Below are positions 13,427 to 22,479 of a DNA stretch of 28,053 nt, piece by piece. The notes beneath the pieces are model-generated. The model was not told where the DNA came from. It searched no databases and saw nothing but the letters and a program-made list of their open reading frames with translations. How positions within the stretch are numbered: the stretch's first letter is position 1; each line of letters begins with the position of its first letter. The position numbers were made by a program, and so were the translations under genes. Source of the DNA: CAYJLC01 sp044426355 (GTDB taxonomy: Bacteria > Bacillota > Clostridia > Oscillospirales > Butyricicoccaceae); the NCBI GenBank assembly GCA_044426355.1, contig JAWXUO010000024.1, positions 1 to 28,053 on the forward strand, given 5' to 3'.

Positions 13427-13465
13427 TTGACTTTTATGCCCTTGGTATGATATAATTAGGGCATA
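13427..13465 (+). promoter_or_regulatory. AbiE promoter with an inverted-repeat operator
   Basis: TTGACT (13427-13432), 18 bases, TATAAT (13451-13456). TATGCCC (13435-13441) is inverted as GGGCATA (13459-13465), so the arms bracket the -10 box. AbiEi antitoxins are known to repress their own operon by binding inverted repeats in the promoter, which makes this a likely site. Confidence 0.6.
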
Positions 13466-13491
13466 TAAGTTAATTGGTTGGTGGTGAAAAA

Positions 13492-14085
13492 ATGACACAG
13501 TCAGATGCTATTTTAAATCTAGCAAAAAAAAATAATGGAATAGTTACAACGAAAATGGTTGTAGAACAAAATCTTAATCGTAGTATGCTTACGTATCTTT
13601 GTGATAAAGGGGGACTTGAAAAAACAGCAAGAGGTGTATATATTTTGCCAAATGTTTTTGAAGATGAGTTTATAAATTTACAATCTAGATTTCAAAAAGG
13701 TGTATTCTCACTTGAAACGGCTCTGTTTTTACATGATTTAACAGACAGAACTCCTGTGAATTTCAATATGACTTTTCCAGAAGATTATAACCTTACACAA
13801 GTGAAATTACAAGGTGTAAGATGTGGCAGAAGTAAGCTTGAGTTTTATGATACTGGAATTATTGAAATTTTAACACCATCAAATAATAAAGTTCGAGTTT
13901 ATTCAGTCGAAAAAACATTGTGTGATATTTTAATTACTCGAAATAGAGTGGATATAGGGATTATTAGCACTGCGTTTAAAAGATATAAAGACTTAGATAA
14001 AAAGAATATTCCGTTGCTGTCTAAGTATGCAAAAATGCTAAGAGTAGAAAAAAAAGTAAGAACGTATTTGGAGGTATTATTGTGA
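13492..14085 (+). CDS. abiEi: AbiEi antitoxin of a type IV toxin-antitoxin system
   Basis: A 197-residue protein. The start at 13492 (MTQSDAILNL) is chosen over a TTG at 13474 because GGTGGTGA stands six bases before it. The N-terminal winged helix (about 1-70) has KKNNGIVTTKMVVEQNLNRS and LEKTARGVYILP, the AbiEi-type DNA-binding domain. The larger C-terminal domain contains FSLETALFLHDLTDRTP and YSVEKTLCDILITR. In the family this domain neutralises AbiEii without stable binding and the protein represses the operon, probably through the inverted repeat at 13435-13465. It overlaps the toxin gene by four bases (GTGA), the typical coupled arrangement. Confidence 0.88.
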   Translation: MTQSDAILNLAKKNNGIVTTKMVVEQNLNRSMLTYLCDKGGLEKTARGVYILPNVFEDEFINLQSRFQKGVFSLETALFLHDLTDRTPVNFNMTFPEDYNLTQVKLQGVRCGRSKLEFYDTGIIEILTPSNNKVRVYSVEKTLCDILITRNRVDIGIISTAFKRYKDLDKKNIPLLSKYAKMLRVEKKVRTYLEVLL

Positions 14086-14930
14086 AAAATACAATGCAAC
14101 TGAAAGCGATTATTAAAAATATTGCAAAAGAAAAGTCTATTTCAGCTCAAATTGTTTTACAAAATTATATGCTTGAACGTCTACTAGAGAGAATTTCATT
14201 ATCTGAATTTAAAAATAGTTTTATATTAAAAGGTGGGTTTTTAATTGCATCTATGGTAGGTCTTGATACAAGAACTACTATGGATATTGATGCTACCATC
14301 AAGGGATTACCAGTTAATGAAGAAAAAATTTTACAGATGTTTTTAGATATTTCGGCTATTGAAATCGACGATAACGTAGAATTTAAAGTGTTGGGTATTA
14401 CGGAGATTAGAGAAACGGATGAGTATAGTGGTTTTAGAGTGTCTATAACTGCAAACTATCCACCGATGGCGATACCATTAAAGTTGGATATAACAACAGG
14501 CGATAAAATTACTCCAAAAGAAATCGAATACAAATTTAAATTACTAACAGAAGATCGAAGTATTAGCATTTTAGCCTATAATTTAGAAACGATACTTGCT
14601 GAAAAACTTGAAACGATTATATCAAGAGGCGATCTGAACACTAGACCTAGAGATTTTTACGATGTGTATATTTTACATAAATTACAAAGTGATAATATAG
14701 ATTTAAAAATATTAAAAAAAGCTTTTTTAGCTACTTGCGAAAAGAGAGATTCAGCACATTTGATTGAAAATTGTGATGAGATATTGATAGTGATTAAAGA
14801 TAGCAAAGTTATGCATGATCAATGGAATAGATATCAAAAAGATTTTGATTATGCTAAGGATATTTTGTTTTATGATGTCTGTAAGAGTATTATAGAAGTG
14901 CTTTTTGATATACAAAAGCAACGAATGTAA
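14082..14930 (+). CDS. abiEii: AbiEii nucleotidyltransferase toxin
   Basis: A 282-residue member of the DNA-polymerase-beta-like nucleotidyltransferases. The signature LKGGFLIASMVGL (about 49-61) is followed by T-T-M-D-I-D-ATI with the paired catalytic aspartates D68 and D70. A later strand contributes KLDITTGD (about 136-143). The C-terminal motif LAEKLETIISRGDLNTRPRD followed by FYDVYIL (about 170-196) is characteristic. AbiEii-type toxins transfer nucleotides to RNA targets such as tRNA, stopping growth. As a pair AbiE acts in abortive phage defence and element maintenance. It starts with GTG overlapping the antitoxin stop, and both genes appear intact. Confidence 0.9.
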   Translation: MKNTMQLKAIIKNIAKEKSISAQIVLQNYMLERLLERISLSEFKNSFILKGGFLIASMVGLDTRTTMDIDATIKGLPVNEEKILQMFLDISAIEIDDNVEFKVLGITEIRETDEYSGFRVSITANYPPMAIPLKLDITTGDKITPKEIEYKFKLLTEDRSISILAYNLETILAEKLETIISRGDLNTRPRDFYDVYILHKLQSDNIDLKILKKAFLATCEKRDSAHLIENCDEILIVIKDSKVMHDQWNRYQKDFDYAKDILFYDVCKSIIEVLFDIQKQRM

Positions 14931-14949
14931 ATAGAAGGAGGGCGATGTA

Positions 14950-16123
14950 ATGAGAACTGAATATGAAATAGAGAATTCTTTTATAGAAAAACTGGTATCT
15001 CTAGGATATGTGTATCGTACAGATATAAAAGATAGATATGATTTAGAACATAATTTTAAAGAACATTTTCAAAGATTAAATAGAGTTAGATTAACTGATG
15101 CAGAATTCATTCGACTTAAAGATGAAATCTTAACACCTGAAGTTTTTGAAGCTTCTAAGACTCTGAGAGAAATGAATACATTTAAACGAGATGATGATAC
15201 GCCTTTGCAATATAGTCTGGTTAATATAAGGGATTGGTGCAAAAATGAGTTTGAAGTTATAAATCAATTGCGTATAAACACCGAAAATAGCCACCACAGC
15301 TATGATGTAATTATACTTATCAATGGTATTCCTGTTGTACAAATAGAACTTAAATCTTTGCAAATTACTCCTAAGCGTGATATGGAACAAATTATTGATT
15401 ACAAAAATGATGTGGGGAATGGTTATACTAATTCTCTGTTATGCTTTATGCAATTGTTTGTAGTGAGCAACGAAACTACAACTTATTATTTTGCTAATAA
15501 TCAAAAAGAACATTTTGCATTTAATGCAGATGAGCGTTTTTTACCGATATATCAATTTGCAGATGTTGACAATAAAAAAATAACAAAACTTTATGACTTC
15601 TCTGATATATTTTTCTCAAAATGCACGTTAGGTAAGTTGATTAGTAAATATATGGTTTTAGTTGTAAGTGAGCAAAAGTTAATGATAATGCGACCATACC
15701 AAATTTATGCTGTAAAAGCAATTATGGATTGCATTGAACAAAATCGTGGAAACGGCTATATTTGGCATACGACTGGAAGTGGTAAAACGCTAATTTCATT
15801 TAAGATTTCGACACTACTCAAAGATAATCCTAATATTGAGAAGTGCTTGTTTGTAGTGGATAGAAAAGATTTAGACAGACAAACACGAGAAGAATTTAAC
15901 AAGAAGGTTGTGTTGAAAATAATACTAATACAGAAATGCTTGTTAATAGATTGGTATCGAATGATTATAGTGACAAAGTAATTGTAACAACTATTCAAAA
16001 ATTGGGACTTGCACTAGATGAAAATAGCAAACGTAATAAAAATAAAAAAGATAAAGGATTAATTACTTATAAAGAGCAATTAACACCACTTCGTGATAAA
16101 AAAATTGCAATTATTTTTGGATG
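14950..16123 (+). pseudogene. hsdR: Type I restriction subunit HsdR, frameshifted and truncated
   Basis: AGAAGGAGGG precedes the ATG. The N-terminal part is a good HsdR endonuclease domain: SYDVIILINGIPVVQIELKS at about 117-136 carries the PD-(D/E)XK residues D119, E133 and K135. The first motor motif WHTTGSGKTLIS (Walker A, 273-280) follows. After EEFN (near 15900) the frame shifts, and the correct sequence resumes one frame away as QEGCVENNTNTEMLVNRL and KVIVTTIQKLGLALDENSKR, ending IAIIFG at 16123. It breaks off exactly where the DECH helicase box should come. Roughly 390 of about 1000 residues remain. No hsdM or hsdS is nearby, so there is no functional type I system here. Confidence 0.88.
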
Positions 16124-16138
16124 ATATATCCGTTTTAC

Positions 16139-16167
16139 TTGTAAAATTATGTATTTTATAGTATAAT
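16139..16167 (+). promoter_or_regulatory. Promoter of the Wadjet operon
   Basis: TTGTAA (16139-16144), 17 bases, TATAAT (16162-16167), 35 bases before the jetA start. It begins 15 bases after the last recognisable hsdR codon, so the Wadjet operon carries its own promoter at its left edge. Confidence 0.6.
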
Positions 16168-16201
16168 TATGACAATATAAAATAGAAAAAGAGGTGTTTT
16201 T

Positions 16202-17473
16202 TTGGAGTTGTTTTCAATCATAAGCGAAGATTTTTTTAAACCATTAACTAGCATAAATAAAAAAATTTATTTAGATTGCATAAAGCGTATATACAATATG
16301 TTGGAGGATAAATTCGAGATAGAGCGTTCGTATATTATAAAAAATTTGCAAGAATATTTTGAAGAAAATACTATTGAAATTATAGAGGAAAATGAAGAAC
16401 TTCCAATTAACACAAAGGAAAGACCGAGCCAAATAATACGCTATTTAATAAATTGTGGTTGGATTGAAACGGAAACACGAAATGATTATTCAACTATGAT
16501 AAATTTTAAAGATGAAGCAATTAATTTTATCCAAACCATTTTAAACATAGAAAATCAAAAAGAAATAGAATATAATGCATCAATTTACTCTATTTTTAAC
16601 AATTTAAACTCACTTTTTAAAGATGAAATGTGTTTGCAACCATACACGCTTGTAATTCATAAAACTTTAGAAGATAAAAATGAATTGGTAAACGAACTTA
16701 AAAGACTTCGTAATAATATAAAAAAATTCACTGAAAAATTAACAATAGATAAAAATTTAGGCGAGGTTTTTGAAAATATTATTGAATTTAATAATAGCAA
16801 TATTTCAGATAAATTTGAAAGGCTTACAACTAGAGATAATATTTCAAGATATAGACGTTCTATTTTATCAAATCTTGAAAAAATTAATGAAGATGACGAA
16901 ATTTTGAAAAAAATTGCTTTAGAATATCAAGAAATTAACAAAGAAGATTTTAACTATGCTTTAGAAGAAATTTCGGGAGAAATTCGTGAAATTCAAAATT
17001 TTTTCCAATACGAGTATGATGTCATTATAAACGAGATAATAAAGAAAAATACAGAATATCGCAAAAAAGCTCTCGATAGAGCAAGATTTTTATATTCTGG
17101 TGAGCGAAAAAGCTATGTTTCACATATAAATTTCATTTTAAAGCAGTTTGAAAATGACGATTTGAACGAAATTTTTGAAAATAATACTATAAGCATATTT
17201 TCAAATAATTATATTGATGATACTAGCTTTTGTCCTATAAGAATTAACAAAACTAAAACTGCACCTGTAAAACTTGAGATTTTAGATGAGGTATCCGAGG
17301 AAATTAAGCTGAAAAATCGTGAAATTCTAAAAAAAACACAAGAAAATTTATTTAATGATGCAAATGTATCAAAATACTTAAGTGGATTTTTAAAAGATAA
17401 GCACAAACGCAAAGCTTCTGAAATGATTTTTACAAGCAGAAGATGCTTTGCGTTTATTTTATATAAAACATAG
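16202..17473 (+). CDS. jetA: Wadjet JetA (DUF5716-type, MukF-like subunit), C-terminus frameshifted
   Basis: Starts at a TTG preceded by AGAGGTG. The opening MELFSIISEDFFKPLTSINKKIYLDCI and the winged-helix region (PSQIIRYLINCGWIE, about 77-91) match the DUF5716 JetA family, which I associate with type III Wadjet. The body is a long helical bundle, as in kleisin-like MukF/JetA, which bridges the heads of the SMC subunit JetC. As written the protein has 423 residues and ends in FTSRRCFAFILYKT. Removing one T from the run at 17427-17431 gives instead ILQAEDALRLFYIKHS and a tail running to a stop at 17573, one base before jetB. That product would have about 456 residues. The shift therefore probably replaces the last 40 residues, which in kleisins contact the motor. 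Confidence 0.85.
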   Translation: MELFSIISEDFFKPLTSINKKIYLDCIKRIYNMLEDKFEIERSYIIKNLQEYFEENTIEIIEENEELPINTKERPSQIIRYLINCGWIETETRNDYSTMINFKDEAINFIQTILNIENQKEIEYNASIYSIFNNLNSLFKDEMCLQPYTLVIHKTLEDKNELVNELKRLRNNIKKFTEKLTIDKNLGEVFENIIEFNNSNISDKFERLTTRDNISRYRRSILSNLEKINEDDEILKKIALEYQEINKEDFNYALEEISGEIREIQNFFQYEYDVIINEIIKKNTEYRKKALDRARFLYSGERKSYVSHINFILKQFENDDLNEIFENNTISIFSNNYIDDTSFCPIRINKTKTAPVKLEILDEVSEEIKLKNREILKKTQENLFNDANVSKYLSGFLKDKHKRKASEMIFTSRRCFAFILYKT

Positions 17474-17573
17474 CTGTAAAGCGAGTAGAATTCCATTTTT
17501 AGTTACGGAAACATTAGAAAGTGTGACAGTTTCAAAATATAAATTTAAAGATTTTTATATAGAAAGGGTTTAA
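17424..17573 (+). other. Out-of-frame C-terminal codons of jetA
   Basis: Read in the +1 frame from the T-run, this stretch is open with no stop until TAA at 17571-17573. It encodes MILQAEDALRLFYIKHSCKA followed by SRIPFLVTETLESVTVSKYK and FKDFYIERV. The codon usage matches jetA, and the stop-to-start spacing to jetB (one base) matches the tight packing of the other jet genes. This is the evidence that jetA originally ended here. Without the shift there is a 101-base gap before jetB. Confidence 0.75.
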
Positions 17574-17574
17574 T

Positions 17575-18159
17575 ATGCAAAATGATGAAAATTTTAAAAT
17601 AGCTAGTAATTTTTTAATCAATAACTGCTTTGTTTTAAAATCTTTAGAGGAAACTAGGGACAGTTATTTATATATTTTAAGTAATGAGAAGGAATTTGAA
17701 GATTTTTTTGGAAAAATAGGATATTCTTTATTGCGTGACGAAACAAACGGAGTTATAGGGCTTACAAATGAAAATTCTCAAGCAAAAACACGATTAAAAA
17801 AGATTGATAGCATTATAATTTTGATTTTAAGACTTTTATACATAGAGGAGAAATCTAAAATTTCTGTTGGTAAAAACGTAATTATTTTAGTTGATGATTT
17901 ACAGGAAAAATTTAAGATTTTGGGGATTAAAAATGCACCGATTTTAACAAAAACAATGCTTAGAGATGTTTTTAGAATTTTGCAAAGATTTAATTTAGTA
18001 AAAAAACTTGACGCTGATATAACAAATCCTGAGTCGAAATTTATAATACTTCCTTCAATTTTATTTGCTGTAAGTGCTACAAATATAGAAAAAACATATG
18101 AGGAAATAAAGCTTAAAATTGAACGATATAACGAGGTGACTGATGAAGAAACTGACTAA
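17575..18159 (+). CDS. jetB: Wadjet JetB (DUF4194, MukE-like subunit)
   Basis: A 194-residue protein. The first part (about 1-75) has the helix ASNFLINNCFVLKSLEETRDSYLYIL. The tandem winged-helix section follows with IIILILRLLYIEEK and the DUF4194-typical TKTMLRDVFRILQRFNLVKK and SKFIILPSILFAVS (about 122-165). In the complex JetB binds JetA and modulates the JetC motor, as MukE does in MukBEF. AGAAAGGG provides a ribosome binding site inside the end of the original jetA frame. Its 3' end overlaps jetC by 17 bases. No defect seen. Confidence 0.85.
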   Translation: MQNDENFKIASNFLINNCFVLKSLEETRDSYLYILSNEKEFEDFFGKIGYSLLRDETNGVIGLTNENSQAKTRLKKIDSIIILILRLLYIEEKSKISVGKNVIILVDDLQEKFKILGIKNAPILTKTMLRDVFRILQRFNLVKKLDADITNPESKFIILPSILFAVSATNIEKTYEEIKLKIERYNEVTDEETD

Positions 18160-21100
18160 AATACGCCTTATCAATTGGCATAATTTTGTAAATGAAACTA
18201 TTGAAATAAATAATTCATTTGTGCTTACAGGTGCTAATGCTACGGGAAAATCTACGATTATTGACGCAATTTCGCTAGTTTTAACAGCAAATAGCAGAAA
18301 TTTTAACAAGGCTGCTAACGAAAAAAGTAGTAGAGATTTAAAAAGCTATGTACGTTGCAAAATTGGAGATGAATCTAGCACTTATTTGAGGCAGGGGAGC
18401 GTTGTTTCTTTTGTGGCTCTTGAATTTTTTGATGACATAAAAAAACAAAATTTTGTAGTTGGAATAAAAATTAATTCTCCTGATGAGATGTCGTCAGTAA
18501 CTCAAAAATGGTTTATAAAAGATTGCAAATTAGAAGATATTACATTTTTAAATGATAATATACCTGTTTTAGACAATGCATTATACGCAAAAAATGATAA
18601 AATTAAATTAATAGACACTGCAAGTGAAGCGAATAGAAGATTTTTAGTGATATTTGGAAATTTAGACCCAATATTTTTAAAACTTTTGCCAATGTCAATT
18701 GCATTTAAAAATATGGATGATATCCAAGATTTTATATATAATTTTGTTTTAGAAGAAAAAAATATAGATACGCTAACACTTCGTGAAAATTTATGTCACA
18801 TAAAAGAAACCGAGGAACTTTTGGAAGAAATTGGTAGGGAACTTAAAAAACTTGATAAAATATTAGTGATAAACGATGAAGTTTTAGAAAATGAGCATAA
18901 AATTTTAGTAAACAAACTCGTTTTCTATAAATCAAGCATTGAAGATATTGAAAATACTATATTAAAAAATGAGAATACTATAAAAAATAACGAAAATAAA
19001 ATTTTAAGATTACAAGATGAGAAGAAAACCCTTGAATATAATGAGCGAGATTTAGACGATAAACTTTTAGAGTATATTCAACAGCAAAAATCTATGGATA
19101 GTGCAAATTTGATTGCAACACTTGAAAGAAATTTGCAAGATTTAAGGAAAAACATCAATGAATTTACTGAAAATGAGGCGATGTTAGATAAAATTTTACT
19201 AAATATTGAGAAAAATTTAAAAAAATTAAGTCAATATAAAATAAATTTGAGTTTTGATAAAACAATGTTTTATGAATTTGACAAAGAAAACGAAAAAATT
19301 AAAAAAATCTCTCAAATAAACGAATTTAAAGAACAACAATTTAAAATTTATAATAAAAATTATTATGATTTATCAGGAAATATAGACGCACTTGAAAAAG
19401 ATTTAGTTCAAATAGAAAAAGATTTAGCTGTGCTTCGTAAAAATAAAATAATTTACCCTAAATCAGCTGAATTGCTTAAAAAATTAATTCAAGATGAATT
19501 TAAAAATAGAAATATTAAGTCAGATGTATATATTTTTTGTGAACTTCTTGAAATTAGCGACCCAAAATGGACAAATGCTATCGAGGGTTATTTGAATAAT
19601 CAACGTTTTTACATTATTGTAGACCCTAAGTATTATGATTTATGCACTAATGTTTTTAATGAAAATCGTGAAAAACTTGCAAGAACAGGTCTTGTAAATG
19701 TAATAAAAGTTTCAAATTGTGAGAAAAAAGAAAATACTTTATCGTGGTATGTAAAAAGTGATAATTATTATATTGAAACTTATGCAAATTACTTACTTTC
19801 CAGGGTTTTTGTAACAGAAAATGTGTTAAATCTTAAGGATTTTGACATATCTATCACTCAAAATTGCGTATTATATCAAAATTATACGCTTAGAAATTTA
19901 AATCCAGAATCATATAAAATACCTTATATAGGAAAATCTGCATTAAGTCGTCAATTAAAACTAAAAGAGGTAGAATATGTCGAAACTAAGGGGAAATTAA
20001 CGGTTTTAAGAGATGAATATAGAAAAAATGAGAGGATTTTAGAAGCTTTAAAGGATTTAAATACGAATGATGTCGAAAAATTGATAAATACGCCGAAACT
20101 GAAGCATAAAGCTTTAAACGATTTTAAATTGGTCGAAGAAGAAATAAATGATGCTAAAAATCAACCTGATTATATTGAAATTTCAAATAAAATTGAAAAT
20201 TGCAAAAACCAAAAGACTGAAAATAAAGTAAATCAAGAAAGTTGTATAAAAGTAATTTCAAATTTAGAAAATATTAGCAATGATTTAAAAAATAAAAATT
20301 TGGCAGTAGAAGAAATACGCAAAAATTACGAGCAAGATTTTAATAAAAATTCAAATGATAATCAAGTGGCATTACAAAAAGCTTTAGAAAATATGAGTAG
20401 AAATATTAAAAAAAATATATCTATGGCAGAAGATGAGAAAAAAAGACTTGAAAAAGAAAGCATCAGTTTAAATAGTAGCTTGAATTTTGAAAAAAATAGC
20501 TTTGATGGTGGAAATCTTGGTGATATAAAAAATTACAGTTTAAGACGTGATGAGTTATTTAATGTGGAAAAACAGCGAGGGGAAACCGATTTGAAAAAAG
20601 CTCGTGACCAAGCTGATAATATATTTCGTCAAGATTTTGTATCGAAAATAGGTGCTAATATAACGGAAGCGAATGAAATTTTTAATAGATACAATAAAAT
20701 GCTGAAAAATACAAAATATGGCGATGAAGTTTATAAATTTACTTATCAACCGAAAAAATCTAAAGAAAATATCTATAAAATGCTTATTTCCAGCCAAAAT
20801 ACAGCTTATGAAGGTTTAAATTTATTTGCTATGCAACATCACGAAGAATATGGAGATGAAATTCAAGAAATGTTTGATACGTTGCTTTCAAACAAGGACG
20901 CAAAACGCATTAATGAAATTACAGATTATAGAAATTATCTTGATTATGACATTGAAATAACCAATATTGCGACAGGGATTAAGCGTAAATTTTCAATATC
21001 TAGCAAAGATTTTAGTGGTGGGGAGTCGCAAGTACCATATTATGTTGTGATTTCTGCTTCTTTTGCAAACTTATATCAAAAAGGAAATACTATAAAAATT

Positions 21101-21313
21101 ATAATTTTAGACGAGGCTTTTAGCCATATGGACGCATTTAGAGTTGAAAGTATGTTGGATTTCTTTAAAACTTTGGGTTTTCAGTTCATTATAAGCGTAC
21201 CTTTTGATAAATATCAAACTTTTGGAAAAAAAGCTGATAGCATTATAATGACTTGCAAGGAAGGCAAACGAAGTTATTTAGATACTATTAATTTGAATGT
21301 TGAGGACACTTAA
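18143..21313 (+). CDS. jetC: Wadjet JetC (SMC/MukB-like ATPase)
   Basis: A 1056-residue SMC-type motor. Walker A is TGANATGKSTIIDA (G30-S37). Two long coiled-coil arms (about 245-440 and 600-800, very rich in Lys, Glu, Asn) flank a hinge-like domain (about 450-590, including DPKWTNAIEGYLNNQRFYIIV). The C-terminal head has the signature SGGESQVPYYV (958-968) and Walker B KIIILDEAFSHMD with D990/E991. ATP-driven loop extrusion by JetABC measures the size and closure of DNA circles, which JetD then cuts. GAGGTG inside jetB sets the ATG. The stop TAA is directly joined to the jetD ATG. All ATPase motifs are present. Confidence 0.92.
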   Translation: MKKLTKIRLINWHNFVNETIEINNSFVLTGANATGKSTIIDAISLVLTANSRNFNKAANEKSSRDLKSYVRCKIGDESSTYLRQGSVVSFVALEFFDDIKKQNFVVGIKINSPDEMSSVTQKWFIKDCKLEDITFLNDNIPVLDNALYAKNDKIKLIDTASEANRRFLVIFGNLDPIFLKLLPMSIAFKNMDDIQDFIYNFVLEEKNIDTLTLRENLCHIKETEELLEEIGRELKKLDKILVINDEVLENEHKILVNKLVFYKSSIEDIENTILKNENTIKNNENKILRLQDEKKTLEYNERDLDDKLLEYIQQQKSMDSANLIATLERNLQDLRKNINEFTENEAMLDKILLNIEKNLKKLSQYKINLSFDKTMFYEFDKENEKIKKISQINEFKEQQFKIYNKNYYDLSGNIDALEKDLVQIEKDLAVLRKNKIIYPKSAELLKKLIQDEFKNRNIKSDVYIFCELLEISDPKWTNAIEGYLNNQRFYIIVDPKYYDLCTNVFNENREKLARTGLVNVIKVSNCEKKENTLSWYVKSDNYYIETYANYLLSRVFVTENVLNLKDFDISITQNCVLYQNYTLRNLNPESYKIPYIGKSALSRQLKLKEVEYVETKGKLTVLRDEYRKNERILEALKDLNTNDVEKLINTPKLKHKALNDFKLVEEEINDAKNQPDYIEISNKIENCKNQKTENKVNQESCIKVISNLENISNDLKNKNLAVEEIRKNYEQDFNKNSNDNQVALQKALENMSRNIKKNISMAEDEKKRLEKESISLNSSLNFEKNSFDGGNLGDIKNYSLRRDELFNVEKQRGETDLKKARDQADNIFRQDFVSKIGANITEANEIFNRYNKMLKNTKYGDEVYKFTYQPKKSKENIYKMLISSQNTAYEGLNLFAMQHHEEYGDEIQEMFDTLLSNKDAKRINEITDYRNYLDYDIEITNIATGIKRKFSISSKDFSGGESQVPYYVVISASFANLYQKGNTIKIIILDEAFSHMDAFRVESMLDFFKTLGFQFIISVPFDKYQTFGKKADSIIMTCKEGKRSYLDTINLNVEDT

Positions 21314-22444
21314 ATGGTAGAAATTTTAAATAAATTGATTGATAAATTTGAAAATAGCAAAACTTATGTTAAAACTAGTAAGATAAAACAGAATTTTCGT
21401 ATAAATATTTCAAAAATACACCCAAGATATGATGATGAATTTGAGTTTGACTATTTTGAGGATATGAATTATAAAATTTTAGATGCTGTAAACAAAAATT
21501 TTATTAAAATATCTGAAAAAACAGGCGAAAAAATCATTTCAGTGCAATTAAACACGGAAAATGTAAATGAAATTTATGTTTTTCTTGAAAGAACACCTAA
21601 AATTGATAAAAACAATGAAAATATTACTCTTTTAAACAAATATAAGGGGAATTACGAAATTTTAGATTTATATATTAATGATTTGCTAGAAAGTATTAAT
21701 TCAAACAAAAATATTGAGATTTATGAAGACGATTTAATTGCGATTAACGAAATTTTAAAACTTGAAAGCGAAACTTATTATTATAATTTTTCGGCAAGAG
21801 TATTTAATAATTCTAAAAAATTCAGTCAAATAAGTAATAAAATTGCTAAGATTTTTTGTAAATATAGTGAATATGATGACGAAAAAAACGTTTTATCGTT
21901 TTTTAACTTAGTGAAAACACCATCTTATGTATATTTTAAAGGTAAAGGCTGTGTTAAATTTAATAGTCAAAAAATAGATTTAGATGGTTTGGATATAGCT
22001 ATAAGTGCGAAAAATTTAGATGATATTGAGGTTAAAGTAGCTGTTTCTAAAATTATTACAGTAGAAAATCTAACAACATTTCATACTTTGAATGAAAAAA
22101 ATGCTTTTGTGGTCTATTTAGGTGGTTTTCACAATAGTATAAGACGAAAATTCTTAATTTCTTTGCATAACTTAAATAAAAATGCAGAATTTTATCATTT
22201 TGGAGATATTGATGCAGGTGGATTTTATATTTTTAATCATTTAGTAGAAAAAACGAAAATTCCATTTAAACCGTATAAAATGGATATTGAAACTTTGAAA
22301 AAATATCATAAGTTTACAAAAGAATTAACTATTGAGGATAGAAAACGCTTAAATAACCTAAAAGATAGTATGTTTTTTAAAGAAGTTTGCTATATGCTTG
22401 AAAAAAATGTAAAACTTGAGCAAGAAGTAATAGAAAATAGCTAA
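21314..22444 (+). CDS. jetD: Wadjet JetD (Toprim nuclease)
   Basis: A 376-residue protein. The N-terminal part (about 1-180) is the DUF3322/arm-like domain. The C-terminal DUF2220 Toprim fold has the metal-binding glutamate in TVENLTTFH (E251), the strand-loop FVVYLGGFHNS (about 265-275) and the paired aspartates in HFGDIDAGGFYIF (D298, D300). This fold, related to Topo VI/Spo11 Toprim domains, cleaves the plasmid after JetABC has extruded it. TTGAGGA before the ATG is the ribosome binding site and overlaps jetC. The essential acidic residues are all in place, so if JetA is functional the nuclease should be too. Confidence 0.9.
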   Translation: MVEILNKLIDKFENSKTYVKTSKIKQNFRINISKIHPRYDDEFEFDYFEDMNYKILDAVNKNFIKISEKTGEKIISVQLNTENVNEIYVFLERTPKIDKNNENITLLNKYKGNYEILDLYINDLLESINSNKNIEIYEDDLIAINEILKLESETYYYNFSARVFNNSKKFSQISNKIAKIFCKYSEYDDEKNVLSFFNLVKTPSYVYFKGKGCVKFNSQKIDLDGLDIAISAKNLDDIEVKVAVSKIITVENLTTFHTLNEKNAFVVYLGGFHNSIRRKFLISLHNLNKNAEFYHFGDIDAGGFYIFNHLVEKTKIPFKPYKMDIETLKKYHKFTKELTIEDRKRLNNLKDSMFFKEVCYMLEKNVKLEQEVIENS

Positions 22445-22479
22445 GAGTATTTGAAAAAATTCAAACGAAAGAAAAACAA

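Noticed and set aside
13018..13498. Leftward open frames of 84 and 66 codons across the MobC-like region
   Set aside because: The rightward strand carries recognisable integrase and MobC-like sequence; the leftward frames have no family resemblance.
16124..22444. Possibility that jetC is a chromosomal SbcC, Rad50 or MukB gene rather than Wadjet
   Set aside because: The gene order JetA (DUF5716), JetB (DUF4194), SMC, Toprim protein with tight spacing is specific to Wadjet.
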